The notes under the pieces were generated by a model. It saw only the letters and a list, made by a program, of their open reading frames with translations. It had not been told where the DNA came from and did no database searches. Position numbers and translations under genes: made by a program. From contig JAITSL010000053.1 in NCBI GenBank assembly GCA_031287855.1, forward strand, positions 1 through 40,167: a stretch of 40,167 nt of DNA, in the 5' to 3' direction. Within the stretch, counting starts at the first letter, position 1. Each line of letters opens with the position of its first letter. This DNA comes from Candidatus Endomicrobiellum roisinitermitis. GTDB lineage: Bacteria; Elusimicrobiota; Endomicrobiia; Endomicrobiales; Endomicrobiaceae. Positions 27,837-36,785 of this stretch are shown one piece after another.

Positions 27837-28753
27837 TTATTTCTCATTAACGAGTTTGTTTTTACTTTTTTTGGTTGATGCAAAGTAACTACTGTTTCGT
27901 TGTCATTTAAACCTGTCACAATTTCTGTGTATTTACCGTCTGTTACACCAGTTGTAACTTCTTTTTCCTCAAACACAGGTTTTTTCTCTGTGCCTGTTTT
28001 TATTGTAATAGTTTTTTTATGGTCTTTTTCTGTGATAAAATTATTAGGAATAGATCTAGCATCTTTTTTTGACTCGGCAGTTACAGTTATGGTAACTGTC
28101 ATACCAGACCTAAACATATCAGGTTTTTCTACAGGCCTTATTCTTACATTATAAACCGTAACATTATTCAAAACTCTTGCTTCATAAGAAATATGCTCTA
28201 TACTACCATCAAACTGCTCTCCAGGATATGCATCCAAATACATTGTAAGTTTTTTGCCTATGTATATGTACCTTAAATCTGTTTCATCTATATTTGCATC
28301 TATTATCAAATCATCTGCCATAACTAAAATCGCATCTGCAGAAGTAACAGTTTGTCCAGGCTCTTTTTGCCTATATATAATAAACCCGCTCATAGGTGCC
28401 ACTATTGGAGTAGGTTTATATATATCTTGCCATCTTGCATATTCTTCGTCTCCAATTGCTCTTGCAGCATCTACCATAGCAGCTCTTTCACTAGAGCTCA
28501 TCCAAACAATTATTTGTCCTTTTTTTATAGCGTCTCCTTCGTTAACTAAAATCTTTTCTATTCTACCAGCAAAAGGAGGTTTTATTTCTAGTCTGTTACG
28601 CGGATTTACTGACCCTGTTTCTCTAAATTCAACATGGAGTTCTCTTAGCTGAAGTTTTGCCTGAGCATCTATTTTTTGAGAAGACGGCCTCAAAATAACA
28701 AATATCAATATAACAACAAATAAAACTCCTAAAATCAAAAATATTCTTTTCAT
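27833..28753 (-). CDS. macA: MacA-type periplasmic adaptor (membrane fusion protein)
   Basis: A 306-residue periplasmic adaptor anchored by an N-terminal helix (IFLILGVLFVVILIFVIL). The lipoyl-like halves are ETGSVNPRNRLEIKPPFAGR with IEKILVNEGDAIKKGQII, and PIVAPMSGFIIYRQKEPGQT. A barrel domain (IDANIDETDLRYIYIGKKLT) and a membrane-proximal domain (VTTGVTDGKYTEIVTGLNDN) follow. The helical hairpin between the lipoyl halves is very short (about 30 residues), shorter than in E. coli MacA. It links the MacB permease to the TolC-like channel. It lies 11 bases after that gene and overlaps macB by 4. Confidence 0.9.
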   Translation of the reverse strand: MKRIFLILGVLFVVILIFVILRPSSQKIDAQAKLQLRELHVEFRETGSVNPRNRLEIKPPFAGRIEKILVNEGDAIKKGQIIVWMSSSERAAMVDAARAIGDEEYARWQDIYKPTPIVAPMSGFIIYRQKEPGQTVTSADAILVMADDLIIDANIDETDLRYIYIGKKLTMYLDAYPGEQFDGSIEHISYEARVLNNVTVYNVRIRPVEKPDMFRSGMTVTITVTAESKKDARSIPNNFITEKDHKKTITIKTGTEKKPVFEEKEVTTGVTDGKYTEIVTGLNDNETVVTLHQPKKVKTNSLMRNK

Positions 28754-28764
28754 TTAATTCCTCT

Positions 28765-30024
28765 TTATTGCTTATCAAAACCTTTACCTATAAAATTTAA
28801 CCATTTTGCTTCCTCAATAGATGCAGTTTTCTTAGCATCTAACAAGTTTTGCTGTGCTGCTATATAATCATTTTCTATTGAGTACCAATCATAATAAGTG
28901 CAAAGTCCATTGATATACTTTTTTGTAGAGATTTCTGATTGAAGTTTTGAAGCTTCAACGTAAAATGCTCTTGTTGCTATAATTTCGCAAGCATCTACTA
29001 AATTATTATAGTATTCTACTGCTTTTGTTTTTAAAGAGCTAGCTGTAGCTGCAAGCTTATAAGAAGCAACTTTCATACGATTTGACGCTATTTTAACATC
29101 TGCGTACCTTTTCCCACCAGTAAAAAGTGGGTAAGCGATTGTAAGTCTGCAGTCAAGTTTTTGTGCTTCTGGGACCCAATGTAAATCATTTCTGCTAACA
29201 TTACCTAACAAATTTATGTACGGCAACCACTGACTTTTGATTTTACGATTTATATACTTATACATTTCAAAATCATGTTGTGCATTTAAGAATTCTGGAA
29301 TTGTTACTATTAAAGTATTAAAGTCTGGTTTAGCTAAAATTTCACCTTTATACCAAAGATGGTCAAGCGGCTCTAAAATTGTTATATCATCTATTCTTCC
29401 TATAACATTAAGCAAAGCTGCACTTGCTGTTTGTATATTTCTTTTTGCTCTTTCTAAATTGTATTCTGCTAAAGCAACATCTGCATCACACCTTTTTAAT
29501 GAACCAATATCAGCGTTGCCAGAATTATATTTTAGTTGTATTAAATCTCTATTTTCTTTACGCCTTTCTTTTATTTTTTCCAGCAAAAAAACTGTCTCGT
29601 ATGCCCACATTAAGTTGGCATAACAATAATGTGCTTCATATCTAATATCAGAAACTGTTCTGTCATAATTAACTTGAGCAATCTTAAGTTTAGCAGATTT
29701 TTCTTTTAATTCATTGTACGATGAAAAACCTTCAAACAAAGACAACGAACCCTCTAAAGCTAATGAATAATTTCTTATTGTGTCTGAACTTTGTATCTCA
29801 TTTTTAGTGTCAGATATTCCGCCAGAAAAAGCTATTTTTGGCAAAAACAAACTAAATATACTAGCATACTCTTGTTTAACGATATTCAAATCTAGCTGAG
29901 CTGCTTTTAAATGAGGGTTATTTTTTATAGTTTGCTCTTCAACCATAGAAATATCTATTGTCTCAGAAAAAATATAAGGACAAAAAAAACATACTACGCT
30001 TACAACAAAAAAAAACTTTTTCAT
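28765..30024 (-). CDS. TolC-family outer-membrane efflux protein
   Basis: A 419-residue outer-membrane channel subunit. It has a signal sequence (FFFVVSVVCFFCPYIFS), then two repeated TolC halves: IKNNPHLKAAQLDLNIVKQE with LPKIAFSGGISDTKN, and IPEFLNAQHDFEMYK with WLPYINLLGNVSRN. Long coiled stretches (residues about 140-185 and 305-370) form the periplasmic tunnel. YPLFTGGKRYADVKIA is the family's characteristic xLFxGG motif. It is the first gene of the tolC-macA-macB operon. No clear Shine-Dalgarno sequence precedes the ATG. Confidence 0.92.
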   Translation of the reverse strand: MKKFFFVVSVVCFFCPYIFSETIDISMVEEQTIKNNPHLKAAQLDLNIVKQEYASIFSLFLPKIAFSGGISDTKNEIQSSDTIRNYSLALEGSLSLFEGFSSYNELKEKSAKLKIAQVNYDRTVSDIRYEAHYCYANLMWAYETVFLLEKIKERRKENRDLIQLKYNSGNADIGSLKRCDADVALAEYNLERAKRNIQTASAALLNVIGRIDDITILEPLDHLWYKGEILAKPDFNTLIVTIPEFLNAQHDFEMYKYINRKIKSQWLPYINLLGNVSRNDLHWVPEAQKLDCRLTIAYPLFTGGKRYADVKIASNRMKVASYKLAATASSLKTKAVEYYNNLVDACEIIATRAFYVEASKLQSEISTKKYINGLCTYYDWYSIENDYIAAQQNLLDAKKTASIEEAKWLNFIGKGFDKQ

Positions 30025-30246
30025 AAGACTATTATAAAACTCCGTAAATTTACTAATAGGAATTATACCAATTTTTAACCACTTCTTATAATACTTTTAG
30101 ATTAAAAACAGATTTTTCACCATTTATAATTTTAATTTCACAAAATATTCACATTATTTCAACAATTCCTTAAAAAAATTTGCTATTATTTATAATAGAA
30201 TCTGACTTGACTAGGGGATTGGTTTTGTCTTAAAGAGGTATCCAGT

Positions 30247-30275
30247 TTGCTATTTTTTACAAAGTTAGATATAAT
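30247..30275 (+). promoter_or_regulatory. Candidate promoter for the lipoprotein gene
   Basis: TTGCTA at 30247-30252 (4 of 6), a 17-base spacer and a perfect TATAAT at 30270-30275. The predicted start site falls only about 11 bases before the ATG, which would cut into the AGGAG ribosome binding site. A second TATAAT at 30191-30196 is an alternative. Confidence 0.42.
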
Positions 30276-30292
30276 GGTTTAGGAGAAAAACT

Positions 30293-31168
30293 ATGAAAAA
30301 TTGTATTTTATTTATGTTGATTGTTGTCATGTTTGGATTTACTTCTTGTAGCACGACTAAAGATGAAGTTATGAATGAAGTTATAAATAGAGTCTCTGAC
30401 AAATTTGAAAAACAACAATATACCCCTCAGTCCACACCCCCTTTACGTTCGAACATTTCTACTGCAACTGATACAACTACAACTAGAGAGACATTTCCTC
30501 TTATAAATACTGGTTTATCCAATGCTATTAAAAATATTATAGATGCTGCATTAGCCGAATATCCTAACTACTTCATTGGTGGTGGTAATATAACATATGC
30601 TAAAACTATCCTGCATAGAGCTGCTACAATGCAAAATTTTGCACTTATGAATGCCATTAAAGACGCATTCTTAAACCCGCCAAATAGGGTGGATGATAGA
30701 TTTGACAATATAAAAATCCAACTTAACGCAATTAATGCCGGTGAGGGTATATATATTGCTAATTTTACAGATAAGCTTAGAAACAACCCTCTCTTCATGG
30801 ATGAAATACAAGATTTTTGCAACATAGTAGACTGTTTTTATGAAATTCAAAGAATAAGAAGCGCTATATTAACTGATGATAGCAATTTTAGTACTCTTGT
30901 AAATCAATTAAGCATAGTCTATAATAAGGCCTCTGAAATTAGTGATTCTGGTACTTGCTTACCCAATCGAGAGTTTGCTACAGCTGTTAATTTTCTGAAA
31001 TCTCTAGTTTCTGCCATAAGAGATAACGACTTAAGCACGATTATTGCCCTTAATAATTACCTTAAAGCTAATGATAACAGTAAGATTGGCAGTTTATCTC
31101 TCTATTTTACTGACGACGAACGCAATAATCTCATAAACGCTATAGATACTACATATTCTTTACACTAA
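30293..31168 (+). CDS. Lipoprotein of unknown function
   Basis: A 291-residue protein with a clear lipoprotein signal: MKNCILFMLIVVMFGFTSC, with the acylated Cys19 in the lipobox FTSC. The mature protein starts with a charged, Ser/Thr-rich linker (about 20-65) and continues with a helical domain (GLSNAIKNIIDAALAEYPNY, RSAILTDDSNFSTLVNQLSI, LVSAIRDNDLSTIIALNNYL). No known family is recognised. AGGAG precedes the ATG by 7 bases. It lies 34 bases upstream of murA in the same direction and probably shares its transcript. Export and lipid attachment at a membrane are inferred from the signal only. Confidence 0.7.
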   Translation: MKNCILFMLIVVMFGFTSCSTTKDEVMNEVINRVSDKFEKQQYTPQSTPPLRSNISTATDTTTTRETFPLINTGLSNAIKNIIDAALAEYPNYFIGGGNITYAKTILHRAATMQNFALMNAIKDAFLNPPNRVDDRFDNIKIQLNAINAGEGIYIANFTDKLRNNPLFMDEIQDFCNIVDCFYEIQRIRSAILTDDSNFSTLVNQLSIVYNKASEISDSGTCLPNREFATAVNFLKSLVSAIRDNDLSTIIALNNYLKANDNSKIGSLSLYFTDDERNNLINAIDTTYSLH

Positions 31169-31202
31169 AAAATATGTTTTATTATTTCAGAGACCTTTTA
31201 TA

Positions 31203-32459
31203 ATGGATAAAATTTTAATACATGGGGGCAATCAATTAAAAGGAGAAGTAAAAATATCTGGATCAAAAAATTCCGCTTTGCCTATCTTGTTTGCTTCCTT
31301 GCTTACAGATGAGCCTGTTATAATAAAAAATGCACCCTCTCTTGCAGATGTTGACACCACTATAGGACTTCTAAATTTTATAGGGAAAAAAGCAATAAAA
31401 AAAGGCCATACTGTAAAAGTTACATCTAAACAAAACTACAAGCACATTGCTCCGTATGATCTAGTGAGAAAAATGAGAGCTAGTATTTTAATATTAGGAC
31501 CCTTACTAGCAAGACTTAAAAAAGTTGACGTCTCTTTGCCTGGAGGGTGCACAATAGGTTCTAGGCCAATCGATATACATCTAGATGCGTTTAAACATTT
31601 AGGAGCAGAAATTTCTATAAACGAAGGGTATGTAAAAACTTTCGCTAAAAATGGACTAAAAGGTAACGTTATACATTTTAAGTTTCCTAGCGTTGGAGCT
31701 ACAGAAAACGTATTGCTTAGCGCAGTTTTAGCAGAAGGGGAAACCACTATTATTAATGCAGCTAGAGAACCTGAAATAGAAGACTTAGCAAACGTCCTAG
31801 TTAAAATGGGTGCAACCATTGCAGGAGCAGGTACTAACAAAATTATTATAAATGGAACAAAAAAGCTAAAAGGGGTTGTGCATTCTGTAATTCCAGATAG
31901 AATAGAAGCTGCAACTTATATGATTGCAACTGCAATAACAAAAGGTCATGTTACCATTAAAAATGTAAAGCCAAAACATCTTTATACTATAAGCAAAAAT
32001 TTAAAAAGTTGTGGCATTAGTATAAAAGAAACAGAAAATACAATTTCTGTAAAGTGGACAAAGTATTTAAAACCTAAAAATATTGAAACTGGCGTTTATC
32101 CAGGGTTTCCTACAGATGTGCAAGCTCAATGGATGGCACTAATGTGCCTTGCTAAGGGAACCTCTAAGGTAACTGAAACAATTTTTGAAAGTAGATTTAT
32201 GCATGTGTCTGAACTACAAAGATTTGGCGCAAATATTACAGCAAATGGGAATGAAGTGCTAGTAAAAGGCGTAAAAAAATTGTCTGGAGCACCTGTAATG
32301 GTTTCAGACTTAAGAGCAGGGGCAGCTTTAGTTTTGGCCGGACTTGCTGCTGAAGGTAAAACTGTTATTTCAAGAGTTTATCATTTAGATAGAGGATATG
32401 ACGCACTTGAAACAAAATTAAAAACACTTGGCGCAAATATTAAAAGAACTAAAATTTAA
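31203..32459 (+). CDS. murA: UDP-N-acetylglucosamine 1-carboxyvinyltransferase
   Basis: First committed step of peptidoglycan synthesis: transfers enolpyruvate from PEP to UDP-GlcNAc in the cytoplasm. ISGSKNSALPILFASLL is the N-terminal signature with the catalytic Lys. RKMRASILILGPLLARL and LPGGCTIGSRPIDIH follow; Cys116 is kept, the residue attacked by fosfomycin in the usual enzyme. TDVQAQWMALMCLAKG and ELQRFGANI, then LRAGAALVLAGLAAEG, complete the family pattern. At 418 residues it is full length. It shows the organism still makes cell wall. Confidence 0.97.
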   Translation: MDKILIHGGNQLKGEVKISGSKNSALPILFASLLTDEPVIIKNAPSLADVDTTIGLLNFIGKKAIKKGHTVKVTSKQNYKHIAPYDLVRKMRASILILGPLLARLKKVDVSLPGGCTIGSRPIDIHLDAFKHLGAEISINEGYVKTFAKNGLKGNVIHFKFPSVGATENVLLSAVLAEGETTIINAAREPEIEDLANVLVKMGATIAGAGTNKIIINGTKKLKGVVHSVIPDRIEAATYMIATAITKGHVTIKNVKPKHLYTISKNLKSCGISIKETENTISVKWTKYLKPKNIETGVYPGFPTDVQAQWMALMCLAKGTSKVTETIFESRFMHVSELQRFGANITANGNEVLVKGVKKLSGAPVMVSDLRAGAALVLAGLAAEGKTVISRVYHLDRGYDALETKLKTLGANIKRTKI

Positions 32460-32519
32460 GTTAAGCCTAGTACATTTCTAACTCATCAATAAAATCGCAG
32501 ATTTATTTTACAATCATTA

Positions 32520-32551
32520 TTTCTTTAGTTGCAAATATTTGATATACTAGC
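32520..32551 (+). promoter_or_regulatory. Weak promoter candidate before the ATPase pseudogene
   Basis: TATACT near 32546-32551 with a TTTCTT-like element 17 bases upstream. It lies 60-90 bases before the ATG at 32612. Only the -10 box is convincing. Confidence 0.3.
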
Positions 32552-32611
32552 GTAATGGTGGTTGCTGTAATACCTGTTGCGTTAGCATTAATACGGTGGA
32601 GGATGAAATTA

Positions 32612-33927
32612 ATGTTTAAATTTTATGATAGAAAAAATGAATTCCAGTTATTATCCAAAATCAAACAAATTTCTTCTAAAAACGCTCAGATGACTTTTAT
32701 GGTTGGCCGGCGCGACGCATAGGTAAAACAACTTTACTTACATAAGCTTACAGAAAAACTACAACTCTTTATTTTTTTGTAGCTAAAAAAAATGAATCTC
32801 TGCTTTGCCAAGAATACCTTAATGAAATAAAAGAGCAGTTGTCTGTAACTGTTTTTGGGTCTATTACAACATTTAAAGATTTATTTGCCTATATTATGGA
32901 CTTATCAAAGCATCAATCTTTTACTTTGATTATTGATGAGTTTCAAGAATTCTTTAATATTAATTCCTCTATTTATAGCGATATGCAACATATATGGGAC
33001 ATAAATAAACACTTAAGTCACATCAATTTGATTTTGTGTGGTTCTATTTATTCTTTGATGCATAAAATTTTTGAAAATTCAAAAGAACCTCTTTTTGGAA
33101 GAGCCGCGTCCAGGATACAGTTACTTCCGTTTTCTATTGATGCACTTAAAAATATTCTCAACGATTATTATCCCAAACATACCAACGAAGATTTACTTGC
33201 AATGCATGCTCTTTCTGACAGAGTTGCTAAGTATGTTGAACTTTTTATGCAAGAGAAAGCACTGTCCTTTGAAGCAATGATCAAGGAAATATTTTTAGAA
33301 AATTCATTATTTTTAGATGAAGGCAAAAATATTCTAATTGATGAATTCGGGAAAGATTATGGAAGCTATTTTTCAATTCTTACTTTAATAGCATCTTCTA
33401 AAACGTCTAGAAGTGAAATAGAATCTACTCTGAGAATGCAAGTAGGAAGTTTCTTAGATAGATTAGAAAATAATTTTTCTTTAATTTCAAAAGTAAGGCC
33501 AATTTTGGCAAACCCATTAAGTAGAAATGTAAGATATCGTATTCCAGATAACTTTTTAAATTTTTGGTTTAGATTTATATATAAATATCGTAGCGCTATT
33601 GAAATGCGCAACTTTAAATATGTAAAAGATATAATTAAAAGAGATTACACAGCATATAGTGGCACAATTTTAGAACGTTACTTTACAAAAAAAATCGCAA
33701 ATGAATGTAACCTTTCTGTAATTGGTTCTTATTGGGAAGTCAGAAATAAAAATGAAATTGATATTGTCGCTATAAATGAATATGAAAAACGCGTGCTCTT
33801 TGCCGAGATAAAACGACAGAAAAAAAACATAGACATCGCATTATTAAAAAGCAAAGCAAGTAGATTAGTTCAAAAATTAACAGGCTACAAAATAAACTTT
33901 CAGAGCTTTTCTATGGAAGATATGTAA
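32612..33927 (+). pseudogene. Archaeal-type ATPase with DUF234 domain, broken in the P-loop
   Basis: The gene starts at ATG 32612 after a strong GGAGG (32598-32602) and reads MFKFYDRKNEFQLLSKIKQI, the normal opening of this family. The Walker A motif should read GRRRIGKTT, but two extra bases (GA at about 32714-32715) shift the frame inside it, so translation stops at 32720-32722. In the restored frame a second stop (TAA, 32743-32745) follows. From 32839 an intact 362-codon frame continues with FTLIIDEFQEFF (Walker B), LILCGSIYSLM, FGRAASRIQLLPF, RYRIPDNFLNFWFRFI and the C-terminal DUF234/PD-(D/E)XK-like EVRNKNEIDIVAINEYEKRV. A protein started there would lack the ATP-binding loop. Confidence 0.88.
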
Positions 33928-33969
33928 TGTAAAATTACTATTTCTGACTTGACCGATATTAAGAAAAAC

Positions 33970-34195
33970 GAGGGATTTAAACATAGTTAGACCAACCGCA
34001 GACAAGTCATGGGGACAAATCTACGCTTATCAACAATATTTTGTGTAGGCTCATCATAAGGGTATGTAGTTTAAAAACTTAATAAACTTTGTAGAAAAGA
34101 ATTTTTAACTTCTCTGTCTGGAAAATCAAGAGTGTATTGCGCTCTGCCTTGTCTACGTATACAGCATTAAAGGTTTGGGGATCCTTATGGCCAAG
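33970..34195 (-). pseudogene. Remnant of AAA-ATPase/PD-(D/E)XK nuclease-family protein (DUF1703-like)
   Basis: On the reverse strand DPQTFNAVYVDKA, then after a frameshift QYTLDFPDREVKNSFLQSLL followed by SF, a stop and TTYPYDEPTQNIVD. The string YTLDxPxxEVxxSFxxxLL is typical of the linker before the nuclease domain in the putative AAA-ATPase/DUF1703 family, which is often mobile and abundant in host-associated bacteria. At least two lesions are present and both ends are missing. The family call rests on one motif. Confidence 0.5.
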
Positions 34196-34201
34196 TCAGG
34201 T

Positions 34202-34241
34202 ATTAACGCAATGGCAATTACTTAACACCCATTGCGTTAAT
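34202..34241. repeat. Perfect 13-base inverted repeat
   Basis: ATTAACGCAATGG (34202-34214) and CCATTGCGTTAAT (34229-34241) flank a 14-base loop. It sits between the nuclease remnant and the metQ terminator. A T-rich stretch follows on the plus strand, so it could be a terminator for the upstream pseudogene or the end of a vanished element. Confidence 0.6.
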
Positions 34242-34271
34242 GTTTGATTTTAGATTTATTACAAAATTCTT

Positions 34272-34305
34272 AAAATGACTTTTAAAGTTCAAAAAAAGTC
34301 ATTTT
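34272..34305 (-). terminator. Terminator of the met transporter operon
   Basis: AAAATGACTTTT (34272-34283) pairs with AAAAGTCATTTT (34294-34305) across 10 bases, placed 8 bases after the metQ stop, with T-rich sequence on the reverse-strand exit side. The stem is AT-rich and only moderately stable. Confidence 0.6.
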
Positions 34306-34312
34306 TTAAAAT

Positions 34313-35113
34313 TTAATTAGAAGAAGCAATAATTGCACCCTTATATTTTTGTGAAATAAATTTTTGAACTTTTTCTGATTTTAAAGCTTTAACTAAAGCT
34401 TTAATTGCAGGATCATTAGCTTTTTTAGAATTTACAGCTATAACATTTGCATAAGGAGAGTCTCCTCCTTCACTAAAAATTCTTACCTTATGCAAATCTA
34501 TACCCGCTTCTAAAATCTTGCTTGACCAAGTTATATAGGCATCAAACTGATCTTTTACTCGCGCAACAAGAGAAGGATCTAATTCAACAATTTTTACTGG
34601 TTTAATATATATTTCTATATCTAGTGTACTAGCTGTGTAAGGATTTGTTGTACTTTTTAATTTTATAAAACCTGCCTTTTCAAGTAAAATTAATGCACGG
34701 TATTCATTAGTACTATCGTTGATAATTCCTATTTTTGCATTGTTTGGCAAATCTTTTACTGATCTGTACTTGTCAGAACATATCTCCATAGGTTCGACAT
34801 GAATATTGCCAACATTTACTAAATCTAAATGTCTATCTTTAATCTGAGCTTTTAAATATTCGTTATGTTGAAAGAAATTTGCATCAAGTTCTCCATCTGA
34901 AACCTGAGTATTTGCCAAAGTTGTATCAGTCATTGTATAAATTTTTAAGTCTATACCTTGTTTTGCAAGGTCTGGTTTTATTAACTCTAATAGTTCAGTA
35001 TGAGGGACTGCATCTGCTGAAATTTTTAAAACAGTTCTTCTTTCATTTAAAGCACTACTAATTGACGGAAATGTTACTAAAAACAATGTAATACCTACTA
35101 TCAACCTTTTCAC
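34313..35113 (-). CDS. metQ: Methionine ABC transporter substrate-binding protein
   Basis: A 266-residue NlpA/MetQ-family periplasmic binding protein. The signal sequence MKRLIVGITLFLVTFPSISS has no cysteine at the cleavage site, so it is expected to be soluble in the periplasm, unlike the usual lipid-anchored MetQ. The family core is VPHTELLELIKPDLAKQGID, LDANFFQHNEYL (the MetQ DxNxFQHxxYL motif) and EPMEICSDKYRSVKDLP. The start codon is GTG (35111-35113), set by AAGGAGGG 7 bases upstream. It is third in the metN-metI-metQ operon and followed by a terminator. Substrate could be L- or D-methionine. Confidence 0.9.
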   Translation of the reverse strand: MKRLIVGITLFLVTFPSISSALNERRTVLKISADAVPHTELLELIKPDLAKQGIDLKIYTMTDTTLANTQVSDGELDANFFQHNEYLKAQIKDRHLDLVNVGNIHVEPMEICSDKYRSVKDLPNNAKIGIINDSTNEYRALILLEKAGFIKLKSTTNPYTASTLDIEIYIKPVKIVELDPSLVARVKDQFDAYITWSSKILEAGIDLHKVRIFSEGGDSPYANVIAVNSKKANDPAIKALVKALKSEKVQKFISQKYKGAIIASSN

Positions 35114-35198
35114 TTCAAATCCCTCCTTAAGTATGTAAATATTAATTACATTTATTATAATTTTTTTTAGATTAAGTAAAGGATGTTAAAAATATAAT

Positions 35199-35888
35199 TT
35201 AGATGAGATGTCTTTTTTTCAATATTCGTTTGGAAACTTTATCCCCTAAAAGCTGAAGAGCCTCTACTAAAACTAATAAAACTAAAACTGCAGCTAAAAG
35301 AATATCTGTACGAAATCTGTGATATCCAAAACGCACAGCAACTTCTCCAAGTCCGCCTGCTCCAAAAGTGCCAGCTATTGCAGTTACTGAAATTAATGTT
35401 GTAGTCAAAACCACAAAATTCCTTATAAGAGTAGGGAATGCTTCTGGAAGCATAACTTTAAAAGTTATATCAAAAATTGATGCGCCCATAGATTTTGCTG
35501 CTTCAATTTTTCCTTTAGACACATCCAAAATGCTATTTTCAACCAGTCTAGAAAATATAGGTGTACAAACTATAGTTAAAGCTATTATGCAAGCTTTTGG
35601 GCCATAGGATACACCTAACACAAACTTTGATAACGGCAGTGCCAAAATTATTACAATCATTGATGGTAAAGCCATAACCGCATTTATTATTGCTCCAAAA
35701 GTTCTATTAAAAATAGGCGCTGGATGAAACCCATTTTTGTCTGTAATGTAAAGAGAGATACCAAAAATTAACCCTAAAAACACTGTAATTGGAGTGGCAA
35801 TTAAAACCATGTAAGCTGTCTGCCATGTAGCGGGCAATATAATGCCTAAAGTTTCTTGATTAAATAATTTTACAAAAAAACCTACCAT
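35199..35888 (-). CDS. metI: Methionine ABC transporter permease
   Basis: A 229-residue inner-membrane permease with about five to six helices. LPATWQTAYMVLIATPITVF is the MetI N-terminal pattern, with MALPSMIVIILALPL and the ABC coupling loop EAAKSMGASIFDITFKVMLP. FGAGGLGEVAVRFGYHRF is the C-terminal family signature. It overlaps metN by 7 bases and is followed by metQ after 85 bases. It forms the membrane channel of the methionine importer. Confidence 0.94.
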   Translation of the reverse strand: MVGFFVKLFNQETLGIILPATWQTAYMVLIATPITVFLGLIFGISLYITDKNGFHPAPIFNRTFGAIINAVMALPSMIVIILALPLSKFVLGVSYGPKACIIALTIVCTPIFSRLVENSILDVSKGKIEAAKSMGASIFDITFKVMLPEAFPTLIRNFVVLTTTLISVTAIAGTFGAGGLGEVAVRFGYHRFRTDILLAAVLVLLVLVEALQLLGDKVSKRILKKRHLI

Positions 35889-36658
35889 ATACCTTCACCA
35901 TTGGATAAACATGCATTGTGTTTTATAAACATTCTAGCTGTATCACTTTGCGGACTTTCAAATATTTTTTTAACGTTTCCAGTTTCTGCAATTATACCAT
36001 TTTCTAAAACTGCCATATTCTTACAAGTATACTTTACCACATCTAAAGAATGTGTAATTAAAATAATAGTAAGCCCTAACTTTTTATTTATATCTTTTAA
36101 TAAATCTAATACCGACATAGACGTTACAGGGTCTAGTGCAGATGTAGCCTCATCACTAAGTAAAATGTTTGGATGATTTGCCAAAGCCCTTGCTATGCCT
36201 ACACGCTGTTTTTGCCCACCTGAAAGTTGGCCAGGATAAAAATCTTTTTTGTCTACTATACCTACCAAATCCAAAATTTTCAAAACTCTTTCATGTATTT
36301 CTTCTTTATTTTTTTTTGCAATTTCTAGAGGAAATGAAACATTCCCACAAACTGTCCTAGAATCAAAAAGATTAAAATGTTGGAACACCATGCCAATTTT
36401 TTGCCTATAAGCGTTTGCATCTTTTTTAGAGAGTTTATTTACTTGATATTTACCAACACGAATTGCCCCAGAAGAAATTGTTTCTAGTCCATTAATACAG
36501 CGTATAAGTGTAGACTTGCCTGCCCCGCTAAAACCAACTATGCCAAAGATATCGCCTTTTTCAACTTCAAGATTAACACCTTTTAAAACTTTAAAATCTC
36601 GTTTATGGCTTGTAAATATTTTTGAAACATTTTTTATTTCTATAAATGGTACTGCCAT
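35882..36658 (-). CDS. metN: Methionine ABC transporter ATPase, short form without regulatory domain
   Basis: A 258-residue ABC ATPase. Walker A is GFSGAGKST, the Q-loop MVFQHFNLFDSRTV is MetN-like, the signature is QLSGGQKQRVGIARAL, Walker B is ILLSDEATSALD and the H-loop is ILITHSLDVV. Family members usually run to about 340 residues with a C-terminal ACT-like (NIL) domain that lets internal methionine shut the importer; this protein stops right after the ATPase core. GTG 36664 is in frame, but GGGGTGAT fits as the ribosome binding site for ATG 36656-36658. It is the first gene of metNIQ. No S-box riboswitch is visible upstream. Confidence 0.93.
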   Translation of the reverse strand: MAVPFIEIKNVSKIFTSHKRDFKVLKGVNLEVEKGDIFGIVGFSGAGKSTLIRCINGLETISSGAIRVGKYQVNKLSKKDANAYRQKIGMVFQHFNLFDSRTVCGNVSFPLEIAKKNKEEIHERVLKILDLVGIVDKKDFYPGQLSGGQKQRVGIARALANHPNILLSDEATSALDPVTSMSVLDLLKDINKKLGLTIILITHSLDVVKYTCKNMAVLENGIIAETGNVKKIFESPQSDTARMFIKHNACLSNGEGIW

Positions 36659-36785
36659 TATCACCCCGAAAAAACAAAATTACTAATTATTTGATCTTAT
36701 TTTAAATTTGGAAATTGAAGGAGATTTTACCACTTTATTTGATATCTGTCAAAATTTTACAAAATATAAGATTATTTTCATCAAG

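Noticed and set aside
32603-32614. ATG 32603 as the start of the ATPase pseudogene
   Set aside because: It follows GGAGG directly with no spacing; ATG 32612 has a normal gap.
36659-36785. S-box or other methionine riboswitch upstream of metN
   Set aside because: The 120-base spacer shows no riboswitch-like helices or terminator; it is too short and unstructured.
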